Positions 7,425 through 16,802 are shown, counted from the first letter of the stretch. The stretch is DNA of 51,268 nucleotides from HGM04593 sp045646965 (GCA_045646965.1 JAZRLR010000027.1:1-51268); one strand, 5' to 3'. The notes: generated by a model not told the origin, from the sequence alone. Numbers and translations: made by a program.

Positions 7425-8843
7425 TTACTTACCGATGCAGAAGTTTGCGAATATAGAGCCTAGGACCTCATCGCAGGTCAATTCGCCCAGAATTTCGGAG
7501 AGGTTGCGGATGGCGGCGCGCAGGCTCTCGCTCACAAGGTCGCTGCTTATGCCATCGGAGAGGGAGCGCTTCACATCGTTTATGTTTGCGAGGGCACGTT
7601 TCAGTGCTTCGTAATGTCGGGCATTGGTTACTACAACGTCGTGCGAAGAGATTTCGGGCAGAGCTGCGGCGCGCACAAGAAACTCTTCGAGCTTGTCGAG
7701 GTTGGTTCCCAGGCGGGCTGACACGGCCCAGAGGTCGTCGCTATCCCACTCCACTTCGGTAGCATATTTACCCACGAAATCTTTGCCCAGCTGCATCACT
7801 TTTGAGAGGGCTATGGGGTCGGTTACGTCGCATTTATTCACAAGCACGGCAAGACGCTTGCCGTAGCACATCGGCAGCAGGCGCTTTGCTGTCTCTTCTA
7901 TGCTTTCGACGCTTTGCAGCGGGTCTATCATCCACAGGGCTATTGACGACTTTGAGAGCTGCTCCAGAGCACGTTCTATGCCCATACGCTCCACCACATC
8001 CTGTGTGTCGCGCAAGCCTGCGGTGTCTATGAAGCGGAATGTTACGCCACCTACATTCATCACCCCTTCTATGGTGTCGCGTGTGGTACCGCGTATATCG
8101 CTCACTATGGCTCTTTCCTCGTGCAGGAGGGCGTTTAGCAGGGTGCTCTTGCCGGTATTTGTCTCGCCCACGATTGCCACGGGGACACCGTTCTTAACTG
8201 CGTTTCCTATGCTGAATGAATTGACGAGTTTGCTCATAACACCCTCTATCTCGTCGCAGAGAGCAAGCAGTTGCGAGCGGTCGGCAAAGGTGACATCCTC
8301 CTCGCTGAAATCGAGCTCGAGCTCCATCAGGGAGGTCAGTTTCAAGAGTTTGTCACGCAAAAGAGAGAGTTGCTCGCTGAAGCCGCCCTTCAACTGGTTC
8401 ATTGCCAGGCGGTGCGATGCACGCGATGTAGATGCGATGAGGTCGGCCACAGCCTCGGCGCGGCTCAAGTCCATCTTGCCGTTCATAAAAGCGCGCATAG
8501 TGAACTCACCCGCATCGGCTTGTCGTGCCCCGTGGTCGAAAAGCGCGAGGAGCAGCTGCTGACTTATGTAGGACGATGCGTGACAGCTTATCTCCACACT
8601 ATCCTCACCAGTGTAGCTGTGGGGAGCGCGCATTATAGTCACAAGCACCTCGTCGAGCAGTTCGCCGGGCGATAGGTATATATCGCCAAAAGCCACCGTA
8701 TGTGTTTTTCTTGCGGCAAGAGACGCACCCTTGCGCGGCACAAAGAGTTTATCTACAATTTCGATGGCTCTCACACCTGTTACCCTTATAATATTCAACG
8801 CACCACCCTGCGGGGTTGCCAACGCACATATTGTATCATTCAT
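7425..8843 (-). CDS. mnmE: tRNA modification GTPase MnmE (TrmE)
   Basis: 472 aa, full length. With MnmG it installs the (carboxymethyl)aminomethyl group at U34 of certain tRNAs, using GTP, 5,10-methylene-THF and glycine or ammonium; cytoplasmic. Seen: N-terminal THF-binding domain (ICALATPQGGALNIIRVTG), helical domain, and an inserted G domain with G1 at 226-233 (GETNTGKS), GTTRD at 252-256, DTAG at 273-276 and NKCD further on. The invariant C-terminal FCIGK with the one-carbon-transferring Cys closes the protein. The G1 loop reads GETNTGKST rather than the usual GxPNxGKSS, a mild variation. Single gene with its own terminator; element DNA lies just downstream. Confidence 0.97.
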   Translation of the reverse strand: MNDTICALATPQGGALNIIRVTGVRAIEIVDKLFVPRKGASLAARKTHTVAFGDIYLSPGELLDEVLVTIMRAPHSYTGEDSVEISCHASSYISQQLLLALFDHGARQADAGEFTMRAFMNGKMDLSRAEAVADLIASTSRASHRLAMNQLKGGFSEQLSLLRDKLLKLTSLMELELDFSEEDVTFADRSQLLALCDEIEGVMSKLVNSFSIGNAVKNGVPVAIVGETNTGKSTLLNALLHEERAIVSDIRGTTRDTIEGVMNVGGVTFRFIDTAGLRDTQDVVERMGIERALEQLSKSSIALWMIDPLQSVESIEETAKRLLPMCYGKRLAVLVNKCDVTDPIALSKVMQLGKDFVGKYATEVEWDSDDLWAVSARLGTNLDKLEEFLVRAAALPEISSHDVVVTNARHYEALKRALANINDVKRSLSDGISSDLVSESLRAAIRNLSEILGELTCDEVLGSIFANFCIGK

Positions 8844-8961
8844 ATTTCCGAGTTTTATGTTTTGAAGCAGTTAAACCGGCAATGCGCGCCTCCTTTAAGC
8901 ATATGCGAGCCACATCTCCAATTGAGTTGCACGCCATTTAACGCTTCTCATTTGTGTCTAT

Positions 8962-8996
8962 AAAAAAACATAGCTGCGGCGGAGCTATACTCCGCC
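8962..8996 (-). terminator. Terminator of the FloA/uridine phosphorylase operon
   Basis: Two mutually exclusive hairpins are present. A 7-bp stem uses 8978-8984 with 8990-8996. A 6-bp stem uses 8970-8975 with 8983-8988 and is followed on the minus strand by seven T (8968-8962). The second has the classical terminator form. Confidence 0.6.
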
Positions 8997-9071
8997 TGCA
9001 AGGCCACGCGACAGCTGCCGCGTTGATTCTTAAGAGAGGCTGCACCCTCGTCAGGAGCAGCCCCGTTTGTG

Positions 9072-9953
9072 TCAGATGCGATCGAGCACCGTCGATATCA
9101 GTTCGTTCATCTTGGCATCGTAATCTACCGTAGCCTTTTTTGCAAGGCGGTTGGCAATTACCAAGCACACCGTCACAGCCTTGTGTCCCATAAGAGCGGC
9201 AAGACCGGCCAAGGCCGAGCTCTCCATCTCGAAGTTTGTAATCTTCTGCCCCTCATACTCGAACGACTCAATGAGCTCGTTCTGTTTTGGGAAAGCAAGG
9301 GGAACGCGCAGCTGCCTGCCCTGTGGCCCGAAGAATCCTCCGCACGAGATTGTGACGCCGCGCACCATATCCTCGCGGGCTATGCGCTCCACAAGCTCCG
9401 CGTCGGCAGCGATGGTATAGGGGGCACAGAGCTGCGGCGACCAGTTGAGATGCTTTGTAAAAGCCTCTTCAAAGGCAAGGTCACACGCTTCGTTGCGTCC
9501 CGCATAGAAATTGAGAAGACCGTCGAAGCCCACCGACTTCTGCGAGCAGATGAACGTGCCTGTGGGACAAAACTCCTGCAAACCGCCGCAGGTGCCTATG
9601 CGCACCAGCTCAAGCTGGCGTAAGGCATCCTTCTCGCAACGAGTCTCAAAGTCGATATTTGCAAGGGCGTCGAGCTCGTTGAGCACAATGTCTATATTGT
9701 CGCAACCTATACCCGTGCCCACCACGCTTATCCTCTTTCCTTTGTAACTTCCCGTGATGGTTCTGAACTCACGAGCCGAGACATCACACTCCTGCTCGTC
9801 AAAGAAAGCCGCCACTTTGGGCACACGGTTGGGGTCTCCAACCAGAATAACCTTGTCGGCCAACTGCTCGGGCTTTACTCCCAAATGATATATTGCCCCG
9901 TTGGGCTCAATGAGCAACTCCGAAGGAGGAAAATAACGTTTCATAATCGACAC
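9072..9953 (-). CDS. udp: Nucleoside phosphorylase, uridine phosphorylase family
   Basis: About 290 aa; start at 9953 or at the second Met (9944). Predicted to cleave uridine or a related nucleoside with phosphate to the base and (deoxy)ribose-1-phosphate in pyrimidine salvage. Family features seen: VILVGDPNRVPKVAAFF near 35-50 (phosphate-binding Asp-Pro-x-Arg), VVGTGIGCDN, VRIGTCGG, and NFEMESSALAGLA near 240 containing the ribose-binding Met-Glu-Ser. Last gene of the operon, 28 bp after floA. Substrate (uridine, purine nucleosides or AMP) cannot be told from sequence by eye. Confidence 0.85.
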   Translation of the reverse strand: MSIMKRYFPPSELLIEPNGAIYHLGVKPEQLADKVILVGDPNRVPKVAAFFDEQECDVSAREFRTITGSYKGKRISVVGTGIGCDNIDIVLNELDALANIDFETRCEKDALRQLELVRIGTCGGLQEFCPTGTFICSQKSVGFDGLLNFYAGRNEACDLAFEEAFTKHLNWSPQLCAPYTIAADAELVERIAREDMVRGVTISCGGFFGPQGRQLRVPLAFPKQNELIESFEYEGQKITNFEMESSALAGLAALMGHKAVTVCLVIANRLAKKATVDYDAKMNELISTVLDRI

Positions 9954-9981
9954 ATCTTAATTTGTTAATATATACTTAACT

Positions 9982-10944
9982 TCAATCCTTTGCTATATTG
10001 TCTCTCATAGCAGTATCGGCCTGGATATTCTTCATACGATAATAATCCATAATACCCAGGTTACCAGTGCGGAACGCCTCGGCCATAGCCTTGGGCACCT
10101 CGGCCTCGGCCTCTATAACGTGTGCACGAGCCTCCTGTGCGCGAGCCTTCATCTCCTGCTCAAGCGCCACGGCCATAGCTCTGCGCTCCTCGGCCTTTGC
10201 CTGCGCGATATTCTTGTCGGCGTTAGCCTGGTCTATCTGCAGTGCCGCACCGATATTCTTGCCTATGTCGATGTCGGCGATATCGATAGATAGAATCTCG
10301 AATGCAGTTCCCGCGTCGAGTCCCTTTTTAAGCACGAGTTTTGAAATTGAATCGGGGTTTTCGAGCACTGCCTTGTGATTCTCCGAAGAGCCTATAGACG
10401 AAACAATACCCTCGCCTACACGGGCAAGCACAGTATCCTCACCGGCACCTCCCACCAGGCGTTTGATATTTGCACGCACCGTCACACGCGCAATTGCAAT
10501 GAGCTGAATACCATCTTTTGCCACAGCTGTGACGTGAGGAGTGTCAATCACCTTGGGGTTTACCGACATCTGCACAGCCTCGAACACATCGCGTCCTGCG
10601 AGGTCTATGGCAGTCGCCATCTGGAATGTGAGCTCGATATTAGCCTTTGCAGCCGACACAAGCGCGTGTACCACCTTCTCCACGTGTCCTCCGGCAAGAT
10701 AGTGCGCCTCGAGGCTGTCGCGAGTAATATTTTCAAGCCCCGCCTTATGCGCCTCAATCATCGCCTGCACAATAGTGTAAGGCGGCACATTACGAATGCG
10801 CATAAGAAAGAGCTGAATGAGCGAGATATTCACGCCCGACACTTTTGCCGAGAGCCATAACACAAACGGCACATAATGAAAAAATACCGACAGCAGCACC
10901 ACTATAGCAATCGCCACTATCACAATAAATAATGTACTATCCAT
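9982..10944 (-). CDS. floA: Flotillin-like protein FloA (UPF0365)
   Basis: 320 aa, usual for the family. An N-terminal hydrophobic hairpin (residues 3-34) anchors it at the inner membrane face. An SPFH/band-7-like domain follows, with AVAKDGIQLIAIARVTVRAN and GLDAGTAFEILSIDIADIDI. Then comes an Ala/Glu/Lys-rich coiled coil at 230-300 (QANADKNIAQAKAEERRAMA). FloA organises membrane microdomains and helps assemble membrane protein complexes. It lies 58 bp after an NfeD gene, the standard partner of flotillins. Confidence 0.93.
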   Translation of the reverse strand: MDSTLFIVIVAIAIVVLLSVFFHYVPFVLWLSAKVSGVNISLIQLFLMRIRNVPPYTIVQAMIEAHKAGLENITRDSLEAHYLAGGHVEKVVHALVSAAKANIELTFQMATAIDLAGRDVFEAVQMSVNPKVIDTPHVTAVAKDGIQLIAIARVTVRANIKRLVGGAGEDTVLARVGEGIVSSIGSSENHKAVLENPDSISKLVLKKGLDAGTAFEILSIDIADIDIGKNIGAALQIDQANADKNIAQAKAEERRAMAVALEQEMKARAQEARAHVIEAEAEVPKAMAEAFRTGNLGIMDYYRMKNIQADTAMRDNIAKD

Positions 10945-11002
10945 AAATTATAAATATTATTTTGTTTATAAAATATCCTCTTCCGCGCAAAGGCACGGGA
11001 AT

Positions 11003-11470
11003 TTATTTTCTCTTTACATAAATGGTATTTCCAACCACCTTTTCAACCACCACGGCAACGCCCTCTTCCACAAAGCCATCTATCGATGTAACCTCCACAA
11101 GGTCGCTGTTTATTATAGCCTCGCCCACAAGAGCCAGACGTGTGTGGGTGCGCCCTTCGTCGCCTGCCTTCACGCGGTTGTTATAATCCTTCAGCACCGC
11201 ACCTATAGTACTTTTGAGCGAAAGTTTATCCAGAGAACGGCTCCTCACCGCCCACATTATAAGAGAACACGCCGACGCGGCCGCAACAAACAGCATAAGC
11301 CACCCTGCCGCAGTTCCTATGCCGCAGAACGCGTATGCCACAGAAGCCGTTACCGCCACAAGACCGCCTATGCCCACCACGCCGAAGCCCGGCACCACGG
11401 CAACCTCGAGCGCGAGAAGCACCACACCCATAAGCAGCAAAAAAATCGCAAAAAGCCATTCCATATCCAT
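11003..11470 (-). CDS. NfeD family membrane protein
   Basis: 155 aa. Three hydrophobic helices in the first 75 residues (FAIFLLLMGVVLLALEVAVV, a Gly-rich GVVGIGGLVAV segment, and AAGWLMLFVAAASACSLIMW) are followed by a soluble OB-fold domain (about 95-155) with GEAIINSDLVEV and VVVEKVVGNTIYVKRK. This is the short, protease-lacking NfeD form usually paired with flotillin, proposed to stabilise or regulate the scaffold. It starts 14 bp after the preceding TPR/PD40 gene, so co-transcription is likely. Confidence 0.88.
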   Translation of the reverse strand: MDMEWLFAIFLLLMGVVLLALEVAVVPGFGVVGIGGLVAVTASVAYAFCGIGTAAGWLMLFVAAASACSLIMWAVRSRSLDKLSLKSTIGAVLKDYNNRVKAGDEGRTHTRLALVGEAIINSDLVEVTSIDGFVEEGVAVVVEKVVGNTIYVKRK

Positions 11471-11484
11471 ATCGAATTAAAAGG

Positions 11485-12930
11485 TTATTTCTTGTAATAA
11501 TTCTCGAGTTCGAGCCTGCGAATCTCATATTCCATACGGGTGAGACTCTCGGCATCCTTTTCTACCGACTTCTCGAGACGCAGAATCTCGGAAGAGAGGC
11601 TCGCCCTCTGCGCTCCCGACGAGGATGCGTATGCGTCGCGTTTCTGCTGCAAAAGCTCAATATTCCTTTTCTGCTGTGCCTCGGCCTTCTGCAATTTCTG
11701 AAAGAGCGAGCGTGCCTGCGCATTCTTGAAATCGTTCAAAGCAGTGTAGTCGCGTGCATCATCTATGACAAAGAAAAATTCATTTTCTTTGCTCACCTCG
11801 CTCTGCTCATACGCAATCTTTGTCAATTGACGCGCAGCCTTGCGCACCGCCTCGGCATCGCTCTGTGTCGCAGCTATCGAGGAGAGCGAAGCAAGAGAGA
11901 GCACCTTGTCGTAGCCAAGTTTTTCAATGTCATATATAGATTTTGAGGTATTTGGCACAAAGACATACACACACACCTTACCCTCGGGCTGACGGCGGTC
12001 GCTGGCAAACCATCCAAGATTCTCTACCTCGTTGAATGCCATCATATAGTCGTTTGCCTGCGAGTTAAACGGCATACCCAAATTGTCGGGGCGCAGGTAA
12101 CGCCTGCTTTCCGAGTCGTATCGGGTTATAAAGATGTCATACCCACCGATGGAACCCTCGCCGTCACTTGCAAAATAGAGCGTCTGTCCGTCGGCAAGCA
12201 TAAAGGGGAAGTTTTCATTGCCCCCGGTCTCTATACCATTGAGTTTTGAAGGACGAGTCCACTCATCGCCTATCTTGCTACTGTGATAGAGGCGTAGCAG
12301 AGTGTCGCCCGCCGCCGGGTTCTTCATCGCATAATAGATGTCGGTCCCCATCTCTGTCTCGGCAAGATAGCCACCGTCCTCGTCCTCCTCGCCAAAATAT
12401 TCGGCCACCGAGAGCAGGCGTCCCACATCGCGTCCCATTTTATAGGCCGACAGGAATTTCTCTTTGTCTACCACAAAGCTATCCACCACACACACCTTTT
12501 CAGTCGCTTTTATCATACGAAAAAGACGACTCACTTCGGTGAGTTTCTTGCGATAAAGCGCCATAAGAGAGTCGTTGGTTGTGACATCTACAAACTGCTC
12601 ATAGTTTTCTATTGCCCTGTCGTAACGCGAGTATCCCATATAATAATCGCCCAAATAGCGGTAGGCATTCGAAATTTTGTGCGAAGCGGCAAACTCGAGC
12701 ATCTCGCGCACATCGACAGCTGTATCGCCCGTTTCATAACAGCACACGGCATACCAATAGTTGAGCTCGCTGTTTTTGGGATTACGTTTCAAGAGCTTTT
12801 CAAACATCGGCTTTGCCTTTTCGTATTCACCGTCCTGAAAATGTTTGCGAGCCACATTCTTGTTTTGCGCCGAGAGAGGGGCGCACACAAAAAACAGAAC
12901 CGCAAGTATTGCAATTGTGAAATATCTCAT
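11485..12930 (-). CDS. Periplasmic TPR and PD40 (WD40-like beta-propeller) protein with C-terminal coiled coil
   Basis: 481 aa from the Met at 12930, chosen because a signal peptide (MRYFTIAILAVLFFVCAPL, then SAQ) starts there; the frame extends 20 codons further without such a signal. TPR-like repeats span about 25-110 (KHFQDGEYEKAKPMFEKLLK). PD40/TolB-like blades lie in the middle (NENFPFMLADGQTLYFASDG, then GSIGGYDIFITRY). A long coiled coil follows at 410-481. It resembles the PorE/OmpA-type TPR-PD40 proteins of Bacteroidota but has no OmpA domain. First gene of the nfeD-floA-udp operon. Function unknown; a periplasmic scaffold is plausible. Confidence 0.8.
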   Translation of the reverse strand: MRYFTIAILAVLFFVCAPLSAQNKNVARKHFQDGEYEKAKPMFEKLLKRNPKNSELNYWYAVCCYETGDTAVDVREMLEFAASHKISNAYRYLGDYYMGYSRYDRAIENYEQFVDVTTNDSLMALYRKKLTEVSRLFRMIKATEKVCVVDSFVVDKEKFLSAYKMGRDVGRLLSVAEYFGEEDEDGGYLAETEMGTDIYYAMKNPAAGDTLLRLYHSSKIGDEWTRPSKLNGIETGGNENFPFMLADGQTLYFASDGEGSIGGYDIFITRYDSESRRYLRPDNLGMPFNSQANDYMMAFNEVENLGWFASDRRQPEGKVCVYVFVPNTSKSIYDIEKLGYDKVLSLASLSSIAATQSDAEAVRKAARQLTKIAYEQSEVSKENEFFFVIDDARDYTALNDFKNAQARSLFQKLQKAEAQQKRNIELLQQKRDAYASSSGAQRASLSSEILRLEKSVEKDAESLTRMEYEIRRLELENYYKK

Positions 12931-13003
12931 AAAAAAACAGTTAAAACATTTGCGGCAGAGCGCGAAAGAGACATTTCGCCACAGCCGCACATACTATCGG
13001 TTA

Positions 13004-13011
13004 CAAATATA
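13004..13011 (-). promoter_or_regulatory. Putative -7 element of the TPR/PD40-nfeD-floA-udp operon
   Basis: TATATTTG on the minus strand matches TAnnTTTG and lies 74 bp before the start codon. No good -33 element at the right distance was seen. Confidence 0.4.
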
Positions 13012-13148
13012 AACGAAGAAAATGAAATTTGCCGCTTTTCTGCAAATATTTTTATATAATAAAACTTAACAGCACGCAAGGCAGACACAAAAAGAGAAAA
13101 TAAACAAATTAAGAGGCACGAAATAGCTGAAAATAGTGCAACAAGCAT

Positions 13149-13156
13149 TAACTTTG
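13149..13156 (+). promoter_or_regulatory. Putative -7 element of the TtcA-like gene
   Basis: TAACTTTG matches the consensus and lies 21 bp ahead of the start at 13178, implying a very short leader. The -33 element is weak. Confidence 0.45.
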
Positions 13157-13177
13157 CAGCCGAAAACAGAAGCAAAT

Positions 13178-13933
13178 ATGCCCCGCCCCACCGAAGAAGA
13201 AAAAACATACCGCCGCATACAAGGACGCTTTGCAAAAGCCACCTCCGACTACGGCCTGCTCCGAGACAAAGACAAGATACTCGTAGCCCTGTCGGGCGGA
13301 AAGGATTCTCTCACCCTGCTCGAGTTACTTGCCTTCCGCAGTCGCATACACAAGCCGCAGATAAAAGTGGAAGCCGCACACGTCAGGATGACAAATATTC
13401 CTTACAAGGCCGACGACCGCTTTCTGCAGGAGTTCTGCGACTCGCTACAGGTGCCACTGCACATTCTCGAGAGCAACTTCGACGCAGGCACCGACAAGCG
13501 CAAGTCACCCTGTTTCCTTTGCTCCTGGAATCGCAGAAAAGCCCTCTTTGAACTTGCGCAGAGCGGCGGATTCAACAAAATAGCCCTCGGTCACAATATG
13601 GACGACTTCATTGAGACAATGCTTATGAATATAACCTTTCAGGGAGCGTTCAGTGCAATGTCACCACTAATGGAGATGAAAAAAATCCCCATCACCGTCA
13701 TACGTCCACTGTGCCTTGTAAACGAGAGCGACGTGGAAAAATATGCCGTGGCAAGAGCCTTCCCGCCACAGATAAAAAACTGCCCCTATGAGAACAGTTC
13801 GAACCGCAAGCAGATGAAAGACCTGCTCACCCACCTCGAGACACTGAACCCCGAGGCACGATACAACCTGTGGGGCGCAATGAGCAATGTGCAACCCGAG
13901 CTTCTGCCCCCGAAAAGAGAAAATAAACAGTAA
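13178..13933 (+). CDS. TtcA-like tRNA 2-thiocytidine biosynthesis protein
   Basis: 251 aa from the Met at 13178 (MPRPTEEEK); a 14-codon upstream extension to 13136 would cover the -7 element. PP-loop ATPase: SGGKDS at 39-44. Cysteines C112-x-x-C115 (PCFLC) and C202 (NCPY) match the three ligands that hold the 4Fe-4S cluster in TtcA. TtcA thiolates C32 of certain tRNAs using ATP and a persulfide donor; cytoplasmic. ALGHNMDDFIETMLMN is a family block. Divergent from the TPR/PD40 operon, followed after 15 bp by a DUF486 gene. Confidence 0.85.
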   Translation: MPRPTEEEKTYRRIQGRFAKATSDYGLLRDKDKILVALSGGKDSLTLLELLAFRSRIHKPQIKVEAAHVRMTNIPYKADDRFLQEFCDSLQVPLHILESNFDAGTDKRKSPCFLCSWNRRKALFELAQSGGFNKIALGHNMDDFIETMLMNITFQGAFSAMSPLMEMKKIPITVIRPLCLVNESDVEKYAVARAFPPQIKNCPYENSSNRKQMKDLLTHLETLNPEARYNLWGAMSNVQPELLPPKRENKQ

Positions 13934-13948
13934 AAAAACATAACACCT

Positions 13949-14323
13949 ATGACAAAAATCATTCTGACACTCGTGCTGCTCATCATCTCGAACAGCTTTA
14001 TGACACTTGCGTGGTATGGCAACCTCAAACTGCAGGATATGAAAATAATATCGTCGAACACCCCGATGATACTTATTATATTATTGAGCTGGGGAATTGC
14101 CCTTTTAGAGTACTCATTTCTAATACCCGCCAACCGCATCGGCTCCGAGATTAACGGCGGGCCCTTCTCGCTCGTGCAGCTCAAGGTTATACAAGAGGTA
14201 ATATCGTGCCTTGTCTTCGGAATCATCGTTTCAATTTTCTTCAAAGGCGAAACACTGCAGTGGAACCACTTTGTAGCTGTTGTATTTCTTGTGCTTGCCG
14301 TTTATTTCGTGTTTTTGAAATAA
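13949..14323 (+). CDS. DMT-superfamily small membrane protein (DUF486)
   Basis: 124 aa with four predicted membrane helices (about 3-22, 37-57, 82-98 and 106-122). The first contains SNSFMTLAWYGNLK and the loop after the second has NRIGSEINGGPFSLVQLKVI, both typical of DUF486 proteins. These are small relatives of drug/metabolite transporters, comparable in size to SMR exporters; no substrate is known. 15 bp downstream of the TtcA-like gene and likely co-transcribed. Confidence 0.85.
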   Translation: MTKIILTLVLLIISNSFMTLAWYGNLKLQDMKIISSNTPMILIILLSWGIALLEYSFLIPANRIGSEINGGPFSLVQLKVIQEVISCLVFGIIVSIFFKGETLQWNHFVAVVFLVLAVYFVFLK

Positions 14324-14417
14324 ATACGTGCAACTGTTAAAATATCATAAATGAAGAGAGTGCAAGAGAGAAAAAAGAGCTATATAAGAGAAAAATAAAT
14401 AAAATTGCCGAAAATTT

Positions 14418-14449
14418 CTTGCTTGATAAATTTTATTCTCGTATATTTG
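14418..14449 (+). promoter_or_regulatory. Promoter of the fasciclin lipoprotein gene
   Basis: CTTG at 14418-14421 and TATATTTG at 14442-14449 are 20 nt apart, an excellent Bacteroidales promoter. It leaves a leader of about 130 nt before the ATG at 14585. The rest of the 261-bp spacer is AT-rich with nothing else recognised. Confidence 0.7.
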
Positions 14450-14584
14450 AAACTGATTTATACCCACACGCAGCCTCTGCAACAGAAGCGGTTGCAAAGT
14501 GTGCTTGCGGGGTACAAGTCACAAATATTTTAAAGCGTTTATTACTAACATTTTAAAAGAGATAATAATTAAATTTAACTCAAT

Positions 14585-16753
14585 ATGAAAAAAGCAATCT
14601 CAATTAAATTGAAAACCTGGGTGCTTCTTTCACTGACCATTTTTGCAGGCGGCGCATTCGTCGGCTGCGAAGACGAAGTAGACAAGAGCAACCGCTTTAC
14701 ATTCACCGGTGACCTTATTTCAACCTATCTTGAGAAAGACCCCGAGAACTACGGCCATTTCACAGATATTTTGAGCAAAGCCGTAATTGGTAAAAAAGCC
14801 GACGGTAATATGCTCAAGACACTCTCTACCTACGGCTCATACACCTGTATCGTTCCCACAAACGATGCTATAGAGGCTTTTGTGAAGGAGCAGCACGAAA
14901 AAGCCAATAAAGGCGAGTCTACAGGAGTATTTTCAGACAATGTAAGCGAGCTTTCGGTAGAGAAATGTACCGAGATTGCAAGAAACCACATCATTGAGAA
15001 AGAGTTCAGAACACTCGACTTCAACGACGGTTACAACCTCCCCGAGGTTACAATGAACTTCCGTTCGGTGCTTGTAGGTAGCGCCATTGTAGACGGCGAG
15101 CGCGAGTACTATCTTGGCGACGAGAAAGCCCTTGTACTTGTGAGCGACGCCATCACAGAGAACGGTACAATCCACGTTATCAACGACGTTCTCAACCCCT
15201 CAAACGACAACGCAGCCGAGATTTTGAAGACCGAGAACCGTGTAAGCATTTTCCGCGACGCTTTGCAGAAGACAGGCATCGGCGCTCTGCTTGCAAAATT
15301 TGAGATTGACGAGAACTACGACGGTGAGCTCACAGGTCCCAAGTTCGGTACAGAGCCCGGTATCCCCGAGTATCCCCAGACAAAGAACCAAAAGTTCACA
15401 CTTCTCATCGAGCCCGACTACATATTCATCCAAAACGGCATCGACAACATCGACGACCTCATTGCATTTGCCGAGGAGAAATACCCCTCACCTGCAGGCT
15501 ATGCTGATGTTTACAACCACCCCTACAACTCACTGTTTAAGTTCATCTCTTACCACATCATCGACCGTTCACTCGACTTCGTGAAGGGTGGCCCCGGCGG
15601 ATGGATTATGGAGGGTTACGACGCAAACGGCTTTAAATCGAGTGTAAATATGAGCGAGACCGAGTATGACTGGTCAGACTATTTCGAGACATACCTCCCC
15701 TATTCTAACTGGAAGTTCAACGATGAGGAAGTTAAAAACATCAACGAGAATGGCGACATTCCCGAGGGATGTATTATAAAGGTTACAAGACCTTTCACAA
15801 ACCCCGACTACAGAAACGATGTAATCCTCAACTACTGCAACACAGCACCCAGCGCAGAGATGGAGGCACACACAAACATTAGAGTAATCAAGCAGACCGA
15901 TGCAGCCAAGAAAATTGCAGCAGAGCTTGATGGTATCACACTCAACCCCGAGAATGCTACAATTCACCTCCTCGACAAGATTCTTGTATACAACGAGAAA
16001 GAGATGATATCAAATGTACTCAAGGAGCGCTTGCGTTGGGACGTAATCTCTTGCTTCCCCGAGCTCACAAGCAACCTCGTACGTTGGAACACAAAGGCAT
16101 CGCCCACTTGTACCTACATCCCCTGCGGTGGCGACAACACCGAGAAAGAGAAGCAGTACAGCAAACGTTTGCAGGTGCTCAACAGCAGCTCTACCGTTTA
16201 CTACCTGCGTCCTCACGAGTATAGCGGCGGTTACCCCAACTTCCAGGGCGACGAGTTGCTCATCGACGGTAAATACGACTGTAAATATCGCTTGCCCCAC
16301 GTTCCCCAGGGTACCTACGAGATTCGTATCGGATTCTCACTCTCTAACGCCCGTGGAGTATGTCAGTTCTACTTGAACCAAGACATTTGCGGTATCCCCG
16401 TAGATATGCGTAACACCACAGCCAATATGGCAAAGCTCGGTTGGTTCGACGATTCAGAGATGACAGAGAAAGAGATTTCCGACGCCGAGAAAGCTATGCG
16501 TAACCGTGGATTTATGATGGCACCCCAGAGCATACGTTTGAGCGACTCACAGACAATGCGCGCAAACAACCTTGCGATGCGTCGTATCATCGGAATCTAC
16601 TACCTCACTCCCAAGAAGGACGGTTACTGGTTGCGATTCAAGAACGTAACCGAGGGCTCAACCGGTACCAACGAGCAGTTCAACCAGGACTACCTGGAGA
16701 TTGTCCCCAAAGACATCTACGCCAACGCAACCGTGCCCGAGGACAGAAATTAA
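14585..16753 (+). CDS. Fasciclin-domain lipoprotein, stand-alone
   Basis: 722 aa. A lipoprotein signal (hydrophobic 11-24, lipobox AFVGC with Cys28) predicts outer-membrane attachment. A FAS1 domain covers about 40-210: FTDILSKAVIGKKA, YTCIVPTNDAIEAF, then GTIHVINDVLNPS. A second, weaker FAS1-like part follows at about 220-470 and a beta-rich C-terminal region at 500-722 (HVPQGTYEIRIGFSLSNARG). Such large proteins usually accompany SusC/SusD pairs as cell-surface adhesion or glycan-binding factors, but none is next to this gene. It has its own promoter and terminator. Codons are strongly biased (GGT, CGT, ATC, AAC, TAC), unlike most neighbours and like gdhA, which suggests high expression. 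Confidence 0.85.
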   Translation: MKKAISIKLKTWVLLSLTIFAGGAFVGCEDEVDKSNRFTFTGDLISTYLEKDPENYGHFTDILSKAVIGKKADGNMLKTLSTYGSYTCIVPTNDAIEAFVKEQHEKANKGESTGVFSDNVSELSVEKCTEIARNHIIEKEFRTLDFNDGYNLPEVTMNFRSVLVGSAIVDGEREYYLGDEKALVLVSDAITENGTIHVINDVLNPSNDNAAEILKTENRVSIFRDALQKTGIGALLAKFEIDENYDGELTGPKFGTEPGIPEYPQTKNQKFTLLIEPDYIFIQNGIDNIDDLIAFAEEKYPSPAGYADVYNHPYNSLFKFISYHIIDRSLDFVKGGPGGWIMEGYDANGFKSSVNMSETEYDWSDYFETYLPYSNWKFNDEEVKNINENGDIPEGCIIKVTRPFTNPDYRNDVILNYCNTAPSAEMEAHTNIRVIKQTDAAKKIAAELDGITLNPENATIHLLDKILVYNEKEMISNVLKERLRWDVISCFPELTSNLVRWNTKASPTCTYIPCGGDNTEKEKQYSKRLQVLNSSSTVYYLRPHEYSGGYPNFQGDELLIDGKYDCKYRLPHVPQGTYEIRIGFSLSNARGVCQFYLNQDICGIPVDMRNTTANMAKLGWFDDSEMTEKEISDAEKAMRNRGFMMAPQSIRLSDSQTMRANNLAMRRIIGIYYLTPKKDGYWLRFKNVTEGSTGTNEQFNQDYLEIVPKDIYANATVPEDRN

Positions 16754-16766
16754 GATTATACAAAAC

Positions 16767-16802
16767 ACACAAAACACTTCCCCAAAAGGAAGTGTTTTGT
16801 GT
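16767..16802 (+). terminator. Terminator of the fasciclin gene
   Basis: A 15-bp perfect stem, 16767-16781 with 16788-16802, has a 6-nt loop. It starts 13 bp after the stop and ends 42 bp ahead of nadE. Confidence 0.8.
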
